NCBI GenBank assembly: GCA_964589825.1 | Contig: CAZPUS010000008.1 | Location: 37,301-101,300 of the forward strand | Direction of reading: 5' to 3' | From: CAZPUS01 sp964589825 | Lineage (GTDB): Bacteria; Fibrobacterota; Chitinivibrionia; Chitinivibrionales; WJKA01 | DNA: 64,000 nt | In this document: positions 8,890 through 17,068 of the stretch, one piece after another | How positions within the stretch are numbered: position 1 is the first letter of the stretch | Layout of the letters: each line of letters begins with the position of its first letter | Translations under genes and position numbers: made by a program | The notes under the pieces: generated by a model | The model's input: the letters and a program-made list of their open reading frames with translations, nothing else | Told to the model about the DNA's origin: nothing | The model's database searches: none

Positions 8890-9930
8890 TTATTGCAGAC
8901 TTTTTATACGCTCCTGTGGTGACACGAGCGATACGATTCGGATACCGAAGTTTTCATCCACCACGACGACTTCGCCTTTCGCCACGACCTTGTTGTTTAC
9001 CTCTAGGTCGACCGGTTCTCCCGCCATTTTGTCGAGTTCTACAATAGAGCCGGGTCCCAGATCGAGAATTCGCTTGATCGAGAGCCTGGTTTCTCCGAGT
9101 TTTATGTAGACATCGAGATCAATGTCCAGAAGCATGTCGATGTTTTTATCATGGGCACTCCCGCCGCTTTCGCCACCGGATGAAACGCCGGCGGATGCCG
9201 CATCGGAAAGATCGCTCTGTTCCTGGGCACTGAGACCGATACCCTCGGACATATCCTCGTCTTCTCCGGATTGCTGATTCTGTGGAAAACGCTCTGCCAT
9301 CATGTCGACCGCTTCGGAGGGAATCACGAATACGGTGGTGTATTCTCCCAGATCTCCGAGGGTGAGTTTGAGCTGTGCGCTGTTGCTCTCGGATATGTCG
9401 AATTCTGGATTGGAAAAATCGATCTGCGCAACCTGCACCGAGGAGGTGCTTACCGATTCGTCGATCATATCGTTGAGCGCGGTGGTAAGCGAGCCGAATA
9501 CCTGGCCGATCATCTCGCCGATCGCATCGTTATGTTCTTCGGAATACTCGGCGCTGCCGTCTCCCATCACCATAAGATCCGAGAGTGCGGCGGTCGGTTT
9601 TTTGCCGAATATCCAGTAGCCATTGCCGGAAATACCGCCTTCGAACGGAATGGTTAGTACAACCGATTCTTCACCCACCGCTTCTTTGATCGCATCGTTG
9701 CTGTCAAGCTGCGCATCGACCTGCTCCAGCGAAACCTCTTTGTTGGTTACGGTAGGAAGCACATCCCCCGCAGCGGCGATCAGCTGTTCGATAAACGTGC
9801 CAAAGGCTTGCGTCTGACCGCCCCCGCTTTCGGCGGAATTATCCCCGGATGAGGAATCGCTACCCTCTCCGTCCTGATTCTGCTGGGACAGTAAACTGTC
9901 GATATCTTCCTGAGATAGAAAATCACTCAT
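8890..9930 (-). CDS. fliY: Flagellar motor switch protein FliY/FliN type (CheC-like plus SpoA domain)
   Basis: This 346-aa switch protein starts at the ATG at 9930, overlapping the end of fliM by 8 bases. The N-terminus (MSDFLSQEDIDSLLSQ) resembles the CheY-P-binding peptide of FliM. The middle (about residues 50-220) looks CheC-like, and the C-terminal 85 residues form the FliN SpoA domain (LDIDLDVYIKLGETRLSIKRIL). This is the layout of Bacillus FliY rather than short enteric FliN. In the CheC-like helix the family pattern E-x2-N reads EMIG, so the asparagine needed for CheY-P phosphatase activity is missing at that site. The domain may only be structural. Confidence 0.9.
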   Translation of the reverse strand: MSDFLSQEDIDSLLSQQNQDGEGSDSSSGDNSAESGGGQTQAFGTFIEQLIAAAGDVLPTVTNKEVSLEQVDAQLDSNDAIKEAVGEESVVLTIPFEGGISGNGYWIFGKKPTAALSDLMVMGDGSAEYSEEHNDAIGEMIGQVFGSLTTALNDMIDESVSTSSVQVAQIDFSNPEFDISESNSAQLKLTLGDLGEYTTVFVIPSEAVDMMAERFPQNQQSGEDEDMSEGIGLSAQEQSDLSDAASAGVSSGGESGGSAHDKNIDMLLDIDLDVYIKLGETRLSIKRILDLGPGSIVELDKMAGEPVDLEVNNKVVAKGEVVVVDENFGIRIVSLVSPQERIKSLQ

Positions 9931-10945
9931 CGCTTCCGGGCACCTCTCTTTCCAGGATTTTCGTAATCTTAACCGCTTTTTTTCGGCGCACCACACCCGT
10001 AGAGCCCGCCATTTTTGTCTTTGAGCCGACCTGTACAATCATTTCTTCATCTTTTGGTTTGTCAAGGCAGAGGATGTCTCCCTGCTTCAGCTGCAGCAGG
10101 TCACGGATTTTGAGATTCAGCTTGCCAACCAGCACAGAGAGCGGCATCTCGAGCGTCTGCAGCTCTTTCTGCATTGTCTGGCGTGTCTCCCGGGTACTGT
10201 TACTCTGGGATGATTTCCAGGATTCTCCCGATAGTTTGTTTATTACCCCTTCGAGAAGCATGTACGGAAAACACAGGCTCATCAGACCGGATGAATTTTC
10301 CATACGTATCTCCAGAGAAATGAGAATTACGGTTTCTCCGGGCGGAGAAATCTGTACGAATTGCGGATTCGTTTCATACGCTTCTATACGCGGGGTGAAA
10401 ATACCAATGTGCTCCCACACATCCTTAAGATCTTCCAGCGCTTTCTCCACAATGCCGTGTACTACTTTTTCCTCTATGGTGGTGAGCTCTCTGGTTTGCT
10501 CGGAGGGTGTTCCCTGTCCGCCGAACATACGATCGATTATGAAAAAAACCAGCGACGGATTGATCTCCAGAATAGCGCTTCCTTCGAGCGGTTCCATGTT
10601 GAATATGTAGATGCAGCTTGGATTGGAGATCGACATGATGAACTCCGAATAGGTAAGCTGGTCTACACTGACCAGTTCGATTTCTACGAAGGTTCGCAGA
10701 AAATTGGTCAGTGTGGTGGAAAAATTTCGTGCATACCCCTCGTGGATATTCTGGATCGTCCGCATCTGATCCTTGGAAACACGATCGGGCCGGCGGAAAT
10801 CATACAGAGAAAGCGCCTTATCGCTTTTGGCTTCTTCCGGTTGGGCGCCACTACTCGATTCCTCTTGTTCCGCTTCGCCTTCACCTTCGGAGGAGACGGC
10901 GGAAAGCAGCGCATCAACTTCATCCTGTGATAAAATATCACTCAC
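9923..10945 (-). CDS. fliM: Flagellar motor switch protein FliM
   Basis: FliM is the C-ring subunit that binds phospho-CheY and sets rotation direction. The N-terminal CheY-binding peptide MSDILSQDEVDALLSAV is present. A middle domain (about residues 45-240) contains ITNFLRTFVEIELVSVDQLTY-like sequence, and a SpoA domain ends the protein. The start codon is GTG at 10945, behind GAAGGAA. The length of 340 aa is normal. The 8-base overlap with fliY suggests translational coupling of the two switch proteins. Confidence 0.96.
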   Translation of the reverse strand: MSDILSQDEVDALLSAVSSEGEGEAEQEESSSGAQPEEAKSDKALSLYDFRRPDRVSKDQMRTIQNIHEGYARNFSTTLTNFLRTFVEIELVSVDQLTYSEFIMSISNPSCIYIFNMEPLEGSAILEINPSLVFFIIDRMFGGQGTPSEQTRELTTIEEKVVHGIVEKALEDLKDVWEHIGIFTPRIEAYETNPQFVQISPPGETVILISLEIRMENSSGLMSLCFPYMLLEGVINKLSGESWKSSQSNSTRETRQTMQKELQTLEMPLSVLVGKLNLKIRDLLQLKQGDILCLDKPKDEEMIVQVGSKTKMAGSTGVVRRKKAVKITKILEREVPGSDE

Positions 10946-10972
10946 GGGTATTTCCTTCGCGTACTATTCGGA

Positions 10973-11536
10973 TTATTGAATAAGAAATTCTTTTAAATAG
11001 ACGTTCTGTACTTCTCCGACATCAACGGGAAGACTGTTGTTTATCTGCCTGAGAAACTCTTTGCGTACCGCTTCTTTGCTTTCCGGTTTGCGCAGTTCCT
11101 TCAACGTGTAATTTGACAGCATGTTAATGAGCATGTTATTGAATTTTGGTCTTCGTTTATCGATTTCGAGAGGCAGCTGTTTGTTGTTTTCGTTATATTC
11201 GAGTACAAAGGAGACTTTGAGATAACGGGTCCCGTCCTCGGCGGGAATATTCACGATCGCGGTAATCGGCTCGTCGATGGTGGCGCCCATTATTCGCGGA
11301 TTTTTCCTGGCGGTACTGGAATCGGCGCTCACCTCTGTCTTATCCTTCTCCTCATCAGGTGTGGAAGGCTTGGTAACCTGAAACAGGACGAACGCGGCGA
11401 TCGCGTTCAGCACGATTACACCTGCAATCAGTCCGTATAACATAAGTCCGGACGATCCGGGTTTTCCTCCCGAATTTTTCTCTTTTTGAGCCTCTTGCTG
11501 CTGTCCCTCGTTTTGTTCATTTTTTTCTTCGGCCAT
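10973..11536 (-). CDS. fliL: Flagellar basal-body-associated protein FliL
   Basis: This is a 187-aa single-span membrane protein. It has a Glu/Gln/Lys-rich cytoplasmic head, one transmembrane helix (LMLYGLIAGVIVLNAIAAFVLF) and a periplasmic FliL domain (TRYLKVSFVLEYNE, then EIDKRRPKFNNMLINMLSNYT). FliL forms rings around stator units. It is placed between motB and fliM as in many bacteria. Confidence 0.94.
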   Translation of the reverse strand: MAEEKNEQNEGQQQEAQKEKNSGGKPGSSGLMLYGLIAGVIVLNAIAAFVLFQVTKPSTPDEEKDKTEVSADSSTARKNPRIMGATIDEPITAIVNIPAEDGTRYLKVSFVLEYNENNKQLPLEIDKRRPKFNNMLINMLSNYTLKELRKPESKEAVRKEFLRQINNSLPVDVGEVQNVYLKEFLIQ

Positions 11537-11558
11537 ATGTCGCTGTCCTTTCTTCGTG

Positions 11559-12299
11559 TTAATCTATCACGAGCTGTTTGTCCGGGCTCTTATTGATGTA
11601 GTCGACATATATTTCGATGCGCCTGTTGCGCTGACGATTTTCAGGACTGGTGTTGGGCACCACCGGATGATATTCTCCGTAGCCGACCGCGCTAAGCCGT
11701 GCGGGATCGATACCGGTGTTGCGTGAGAGGAATTTGACCACATTGAGCGCACGATCGGCGGAAAGGTCCCAGTTGGACGGGTATTTTGCCGTATTGATGG
11801 GTGTATTATCGGTATGGCCTTCCACCCTGATCTGCGTGCTGGTATCTTCATTGATGATCTTTCCCACGCTGTATAAAAGTTTTTTGAATCGGTCTTTGAG
11901 CCGTGCATCTCCCACATCGAAAAGTACCGGATCCGAAATCCGGATCGCAAGCCCCTTTTCGGTCACTTTCACCTTGACCGCATCGTGCATATCCTGTTGA
12001 GCCGCCCTGCGCTCGATGCGACGCTTTGCATTGATCGCCATGCGCTTGTTTTGTTCGTCTCCTCCCATGCGCGGACGAAGCACTTGTTCGTGAATCGGAA
12101 CAGTAGGGAGGGATTTCAGCACACCGCTGAACGCATTCTGAAACGATGAGGCGGCAACCATGAATTTTGCCGGGTTAATGGTCGACATGGCGAGCAGCAT
12201 CACAAAAAAGCACAGAAGAAGGGTGGTCATATCAGCCCACGTGGTGAGATAATTCGCGCCACCTTCATCCTCTTTTTTCTTTTTTTTATCCCGTGGCAT
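11559..12299 (-). CDS. motB: Flagellar stator protein MotB
   Basis: MotB anchors the stator to peptidoglycan and carries the ion-binding aspartate. After a Lys-rich head, the single transmembrane segment (LTTWADMTTLLLCFFVMLLA) contains Asp23, equivalent to Asp32 of E. coli MotB. The C-terminal OmpA-like domain (IRVEGHTDNTPINTAKYPSN, then NRQRNRRIEIYV) binds peptidoglycan. The length is 246 aa. The sequence alone does not tell me whether the motor uses protons or sodium. Confidence 0.95.
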   Translation of the reverse strand: MPRDKKKKKEDEGGANYLTTWADMTTLLLCFFVMLLAMSTINPAKFMVAASSFQNAFSGVLKSLPTVPIHEQVLRPRMGGDEQNKRMAINAKRRIERRAAQQDMHDAVKVKVTEKGLAIRISDPVLFDVGDARLKDRFKKLLYSVGKIINEDTSTQIRVEGHTDNTPINTAKYPSNWDLSADRALNVVKFLSRNTGIDPARLSAVGYGEYHPVVPNTSPENRQRNRRIEIYVDYINKSPDKQLVID

Positions 12300-12354
12300 A
12301 GGCGTTGCTCTCCTGCACAGGGTGTGCGATGTGGCTACCGGCTATATGTGAGGC

Positions 12355-13119
12355 CTATCGGTCTTTCATCGCGGCGGCGCGGACACTCGGTTCGATAAAT
12401 GCGACGAGTTTCTGTTCGACTATACGCGGATTGTCACCGGACTGAATCGCCATGATTCCTTCCAGCATCAGTTCTTTTTCGAGTATTTCCTTTTGAGAAT
12501 TCGCTTTTAGTTTTTCGGCTATCGGAAGAAAAATGGTGTTGGCGAGTATAGAGCCATACATGGTTGTGATAAGCGCAACCGCCATGTTGGGACCGATGGT
12601 CTCGACACTGCTCATCTGTCCGAGCATGAGAATAAGACCCATAAGGGTTCCGATCATACCGAACGCCGGGGCGATGCCGCCGCCGAACGTAAAAAACTTC
12701 GAACCCTCCTCATGACGCTGTTCCAGAAAATTGACCTCGGTAGTGAGAATCTCTTTTATCAGCTCCGGTTCGGTCCCGTCGACCGCGAGCTGGATTCCTT
12801 TCTGCAGAAATTCGTTGTCCACTTCCTGGGAGCGCGATTCGAGTGCAAGAATTCCTTCCCGTCGCGCCTGCTCGGCGAATTCAACGAGCTGCTTAATTGT
12901 TTCTGCCGGTGTTGTCTTTTGCACAAAGAAGGCGTTTTTCACAACCCCGGTGACATTGAGCACCTTGTTCAGCGGATACGCCATAAAGAGACTGCCGATA
13001 GTGCCGCCAACCACGATAAATACCGAGGGCAGGTTGACAAATGCGCCGAATTGTCCCCTCATCCCCAGAAATATCATGCTGTAGGCGGTGATTATACCGA
13101 TGATGGTTGCAATATCCAT
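12355..13119 (-). CDS. motA: Flagellar stator protein MotA
   Basis: This 254-aa protein has four membrane segments. The conserved MotA/TolQ/ExbB stretch (FGGGIAPAFGMIGTLMGLILML, then GPNMAVALITTMYGSILAN) is clear. A cytoplasmic loop contacts FliG. It forms the stator with MotB, which starts 55 bases downstream. The start ATG at 13119 follows a GGGGAACC ribosome binding site. Confidence 0.96.
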   Translation of the reverse strand: MDIATIIGIITAYSMIFLGMRGQFGAFVNLPSVFIVVGGTIGSLFMAYPLNKVLNVTGVVKNAFFVQKTTPAETIKQLVEFAEQARREGILALESRSQEVDNEFLQKGIQLAVDGTEPELIKEILTTEVNFLEQRHEEGSKFFTFGGGIAPAFGMIGTLMGLILMLGQMSSVETIGPNMAVALITTMYGSILANTIFLPIAEKLKANSQKEILEKELMLEGIMAIQSGDNPRIVEQKLVAFIEPSVRAAAMKDR

Positions 13120-13329
13120 ATGGTTCCCCGATTAAGACGATGAAACGAATGAGTTCATCCCAATAATAAACAAATACAGATGAAAGTGCGCAAAAATGCC
13201 GGCATGATTACAGACCCCGCGACAGAGAGCCGTATACGCGTGTATGTGTGGTCCGGTCCCGGTGTGCGTAAGCTGCCGTGCAGCGTGCATGTTACGATAA
13301 AAATACATTATACTGCGCATCTTCATCCT

Positions 13330-13551
13330 CTATTCCGGATTCGATTCACTGTCATGACGCACGCGAATGGTTTCGTGACACAACTGCTTATATCGAACGG
13401 TCTTGCGTACGACCTCCTCGACCGGCTCTTTCACCATGATTTTTTTTCCGTTCGTAAGTGCGATCACGGTGTCGGGGGTGCTGCCGACCGATTCGATATA
13501 GTCGCAGTTGAGTACGAATTTCTCTCCATTAAGTCGTCGTAGTGCGATCAT
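13330..13551 (-). CDS. flbD: FlbD family flagellar protein
   Basis: This 73-aa protein matches the small FlbD family (MIALRRLNGEKFVLNCDYIESV, then PDTVIALTNGKKIMVKEP), which is found between flgE and motA in spirochete- and clostridium-type flagellar operons. Its function is not established. It is not the Caulobacter sigma-54 activator also called FlbD. The 210 bases between it and motA contain no other gene I can support. A consensus promoter lies just upstream. Confidence 0.85.
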   Translation of the reverse strand: MIALRRLNGEKFVLNCDYIESVGSTPDTVIALTNGKKIMVKEPVEEVVRKTVRYKQLCHETIRVRHDSESNPE

Positions 13552-13586
13552 GATAATTCACTCTAACCAATCAAGGTAACTTTATT

Positions 13587-13615
13587 ATTATACGATAGTT
13601 GCATTGTGATGTCAA
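13587..13615 (-). promoter_or_regulatory. Sigma-70 promoter for flbD-motAB-fliL...flhG
   Basis: Read on the minus strand, TTGACA (13615-13610) and TATAAT (13592-13587) are separated by exactly 17 bases, a perfect vegetative consensus. The element lies about 36 bases upstream of the flbD start and just after the flgE stop. It probably lets the motor, switch and export genes be transcribed independently of the hook genes. No transcript data support this yet. Confidence 0.7.
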
Positions 13616-13632
13616 CACACATGATAAAATTG

Positions 13633-15759
13633 TTATCGTACAAGCTGTACCAGCTCCTGCAGCATGGTGTCACTGGTGGTAATCACACGCGCATTCGCCT
13701 GGTAGCCGCGCTGGGTGCTGATCATTCGGGTAAATTCGGTCGAAAGCTCTACATTCGACATCTCGAGTGCTCCGGGCTTGATCTGGGTGGAGGATCCGAT
13801 CCCCGGACGACGCAGCACCGCTTCACCCGAGTTGTTCGATACCGAAAACATGCTGTCGCCTTTTTTCATCAAACCGGCAGGGTTGTTGAAATCGGCGATA
13901 TAGATCTGTGCGATCGCTTTGTTCACTCCGTTCGTATAGTTTCCGGTGATACCTCCGTATTCATCCACCGAGATTTCTTCGAGTTTTCCCATCGTATATC
14001 CGTCCTGGCTCTCTGCAGCGGTGGTCGTTGGCGAGCGAAACTGGGTTATACCCTTGAACGAACCGGGTGATCCCACATCGAGGCGAACAGAGACTTCGTT
14101 TGACCCGTTCATGGGATCGAACGTGAAGGCGGTCGCATTGTCGTCAAACGTAAACGACGAGGGCGATCCGTCCTGACCAAAGGTGATGGTGCCCGAATTT
14201 CCCTCGATTATCTGTTCCCCGCCGTCGGTGGTGATTTCCCAGTTCCATTCGTTTGGTTCACCCGAGTGGGTGAAGGTCGTGGTCATCACGTGCGCATCGC
14301 CCGACTCGTCGTAGACCGTTATCGAGGTCGCGTGCTGGGTCGTATCGCGTGCCTGCTGAATCTGGGTCATCGTCATGTTTGAGGTAAATCGCGTCGGCGA
14401 GGTCTGATCGTTGTCGGTATTCTGAGCGGTGACCGAAACATTGTTGAGGGAAAAGGCGGTCTGCGCCTGTCCGCGAATCACGATCGAGCCGTCAGGAATC
14501 TGATCGTCAGGTGTGTTGCCGGGGTTTACGGCCACCGAGAGGTTGTTCTGGGGAGTTCCGTCGCGCTCGGGCAGACTGAATGCGCTGCGGACCTGATCAA
14601 GCACACTCTGCAGCGTGGTTGACGCGGAGGCATAGGTAAGCGTCGATGTATCGATCGTATTGCCGCCTACATCACCGTTAATCTGAATAGTGTCACCGTC
14701 TTCAAGACCCGAACCGACCGAGTTTCCGGATGAATCGTAGACATCGGCCAGAAGATCGGTCGCCTCTGCGGGAGCACGAAGAGGACCCGAGTTGGCGATG
14801 GTTTCGTCCGCGGGGGTGGCGGGGTCGTCGGTTGTGGGGATGGTGGGTCCCCAGTTGCAGACATTGGAGAGATACGGATCGGAGAGCGGATTGCTGCTTC
14901 GAACCTGCAGGTTGTTTATGTCGTTTCCCGCTCCGTTATCGATCTGAATGCGACCGTCGGAGAGAAGGGAAACCGTGGAGGGTGTATTGCTGACCACGTT
15001 GTCTATTGCAGTAACGAGGTCGTTCAGGGTGGTACTGTCGTCTACGCTGACGGTATCGGTGTAGGTCGTTCCGCCTATTTCGGCTGAGACGGTGATGGTT
15101 TCTCCGGAGTGTACGTTGAGCGCTTCGCCGTATTGATTGAAAATGGAAGAGAGCGAATCACCGCCGGCAGCATCGGAGAGAAAGCGCTGTGTATGTACCA
15201 CGGTACCGAGACCTTCGGAGTCTTTGTCGAGGTTGGAGCTGAAGGCGACTTCGGTGGTCGCTTTTGCCGGCGACTTGTCACCAAAAGGAATTCGAATATC
15301 CCCGATTTGCGTTCCGGGCGGGTAGTTGCCGCTTGCATCCGCCATTTTTCCCTGCAGCACAAAACCGTTGGTGGGACAGACAAGTTTACCGTTGGCATCC
15401 ATCTGCAAAGCCCCGTTTCTGCTGTAAAAATTGCCGTCACCACTGGAGTAGACGAAATAGCCTTTTCCCTCGAGCGCAAGGTCGGTGATCTGCCCGGTCG
15501 ACTGAAGGTTTCCCTGTGTCTGCAGATTGTCGACCGATCCGACCGACATACCGAGTCCCAGCTGCATCGGGTTGGTACCGCCGGAATTACCCGGGGGACG
15601 CATCGCTCCTTTAAGCAGCTGTGCCATTGATTCCTCGAAGGTGACACGGCCGGATTTGTACCCGGTTGTGTTTACATTCGAAATATTGTTACCGATCACA
15701 TCCATGCTGACCTGATGATTCCGTAATCCGCTTATGCCGCTGTACAGTGATCGTACCAT
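13633..15759 (-). CDS. flgE: Flagellar hook protein FlgE
   Basis: FlgE polymerises into the hook joining rod and filament. The N-terminus (MVRSLYSGISGLRNHQVSMD, then GNNISNVNTTGYKSGRVTF) and the C-terminus (EFTRMISTQRGYQANARVI, then SDTMLQELVQLVR) are the D0/D1 helices of the rod/hook family. At 708 aa it is longer than the enteric hook protein of about 400 aa, because large variable domains rich in Thr, Asp and Gly are inserted in the middle. Long hook proteins occur in several phyla. A GGGAGGAACGT ribosome binding site precedes the ATG. Confidence 0.95.
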   Translation of the reverse strand: MVRSLYSGISGLRNHQVSMDVIGNNISNVNTTGYKSGRVTFEESMAQLLKGAMRPPGNSGGTNPMQLGLGMSVGSVDNLQTQGNLQSTGQITDLALEGKGYFVYSSGDGNFYSRNGALQMDANGKLVCPTNGFVLQGKMADASGNYPPGTQIGDIRIPFGDKSPAKATTEVAFSSNLDKDSEGLGTVVHTQRFLSDAAGGDSLSSIFNQYGEALNVHSGETITVSAEIGGTTYTDTVSVDDSTTLNDLVTAIDNVVSNTPSTVSLLSDGRIQIDNGAGNDINNLQVRSSNPLSDPYLSNVCNWGPTIPTTDDPATPADETIANSGPLRAPAEATDLLADVYDSSGNSVGSGLEDGDTIQINGDVGGNTIDTSTLTYASASTTLQSVLDQVRSAFSLPERDGTPQNNLSVAVNPGNTPDDQIPDGSIVIRGQAQTAFSLNNVSVTAQNTDNDQTSPTRFTSNMTMTQIQQARDTTQHATSITVYDESGDAHVMTTTFTHSGEPNEWNWEITTDGGEQIIEGNSGTITFGQDGSPSSFTFDDNATAFTFDPMNGSNEVSVRLDVGSPGSFKGITQFRSPTTTAAESQDGYTMGKLEEISVDEYGGITGNYTNGVNKAIAQIYIADFNNPAGLMKKGDSMFSVSNNSGEAVLRRPGIGSSTQIKPGALEMSNVELSTEFTRMISTQRGYQANARVITTSDTMLQELVQLVR

Positions 15760-15810
15760 ACGTTCCTCCCGTGGTTAATTATATAAATGTTGTTATTATT
15801 CGGTTACTGG

Positions 15811-17031
15811 TTATGACTGCGCGATATATTTAATTTGTGAAAGGGCTACCATTTCGTTGTTTACCGTACACATGGTCCGGCTGCCTGCATTGTGGACGCC
15901 GTCTACAACGCCTTCGGTATAGCTGTATATTAGAGGATCCGACTCCGCCTCTTCTATCGAAATGGAGTAATCGCCATGGGGGGCGGTGCCGGTATACTGA
16001 CGAATCGCCTGAGCCACATCACAGGTACCGATACCGTCACCGTTGCCGTCGGTTACGGTAACCTGTGCCACTTCCTGGCCGAGGGAGTCGCGTATATGGA
16101 CATTGACCATCGGTCGATTGTTCATATGTATCTGTACATTCTTTGAGCCTTCACCCGCAAGATTGACCTGCGGCTGTGCAATGCGGACCGTTTTTCCAAG
16201 CATCGATGTGGCGGAGGAGGCGGAGAGTCTGCCACCGCCCTGAGATGACTCGGTATTGTCGACGTCCATTATTTGTGAGACGGGTAGTTCCTGACCGGCG
16301 ATTTTGAGATATGCCTTGTCGCTGCCGAAGCGGACGCCGTCAACCGTATCCTCTACATAGGCATAGACGCCGCCGTTTTTTTCGGAATCGCTGAATTGGA
16401 GACTGTAGCGGCCCGGCTGGGCGGGTGTGCCCTGATTGGTCGTCCCGTCCCACTGTACGGTCGTTTCGGTGCTATGCTGTGGTTTTTGTACGTTGAGTGT
16501 TTTTACCGTATTTCCCTGGCTGTCCACGATATCGAGTGTGGCGCTGGGAATGTTGCCCATATGTACGTCAATGGGAACCGCGCCGCCACTGGGACCGTTG
16601 TAGCGTAGTGACTGGCGTGCCAGCCGCACCTCTTTTCCGATAAGCGATACCGAAGAGGAATTGGATATCGACTGCGCACTCGCCTGCTGCGCCTTTACCG
16701 TATTTTCGAACGAGCTGTTTAGTTTGTCAAGGGTGTTTTGCATGTTATTGCTGCTTTCAAGACTTCGAAGCTGTGCCACCTGGCTTACGAAATCGCTGTT
16801 GTCAAGCGGCTTGAGCGGGTCCTGATGTTCCAGTTGCGCAAGAAGCAGTTTGAGAAAGTCGTCTTTCTGTAAACCCTGTTCTTCGGTGGTAAACAGATCG
16901 CTCTGCTGCGTGCCGTCGATGCTGCTGGATCCCTGTCGTACCTTTCCGTCCTTAAGCGACGCATTCACCGAATACCCGCTGCCGGCGTTGGAAGGGTTCA
17001 GCGTGGAAATCGATTCCGTGATTGATGACAT
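15811..17031 (-). CDS. flgD: Hook assembly scaffold FlgD with duplicated C-terminal module
   Basis: FlgD caps the growing hook and is needed for FlgE polymerisation. The conserved N-terminal part (LQKDDFLKLLLAQLEHQDPLK, then DNSDFVSQVAQLRSLESS) lies at about residues 53-100. The C-terminal FnIII/tudor module then occurs twice, from SLIGKEVRLARQ to AGQELPVSQIMDV and from SMLGKTVRIAQP to NNEMVALSQIKYI. Each copy has a Y-x-Y-(V/T)-E-x-x-VDGV core. This accounts for 406 aa against roughly 220-240 aa in the usual protein. The start at 17031 has an AAAGGAG site. Confidence 0.92.
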   Translation of the reverse strand: MSSITESISTLNPSNAGSGYSVNASLKDGKVRQGSSSIDGTQQSDLFTTEEQGLQKDDFLKLLLAQLEHQDPLKPLDNSDFVSQVAQLRSLESSNNMQNTLDKLNSSFENTVKAQQASAQSISNSSSVSLIGKEVRLARQSLRYNGPSGGAVPIDVHMGNIPSATLDIVDSQGNTVKTLNVQKPQHSTETTVQWDGTTNQGTPAQPGRYSLQFSDSEKNGGVYAYVEDTVDGVRFGSDKAYLKIAGQELPVSQIMDVDNTESSQGGGRLSASSATSMLGKTVRIAQPQVNLAGEGSKNVQIHMNNRPMVNVHIRDSLGQEVAQVTVTDGNGDGIGTCDVAQAIRQYTGTAPHGDYSISIEEAESDPLIYSYTEGVVDGVHNAGSRTMCTVNNEMVALSQIKYIAQS

Positions 17032-17068
17032 GTCTGTAGGCTCCTTTTTTTATGGCACGGGGTGTTCG

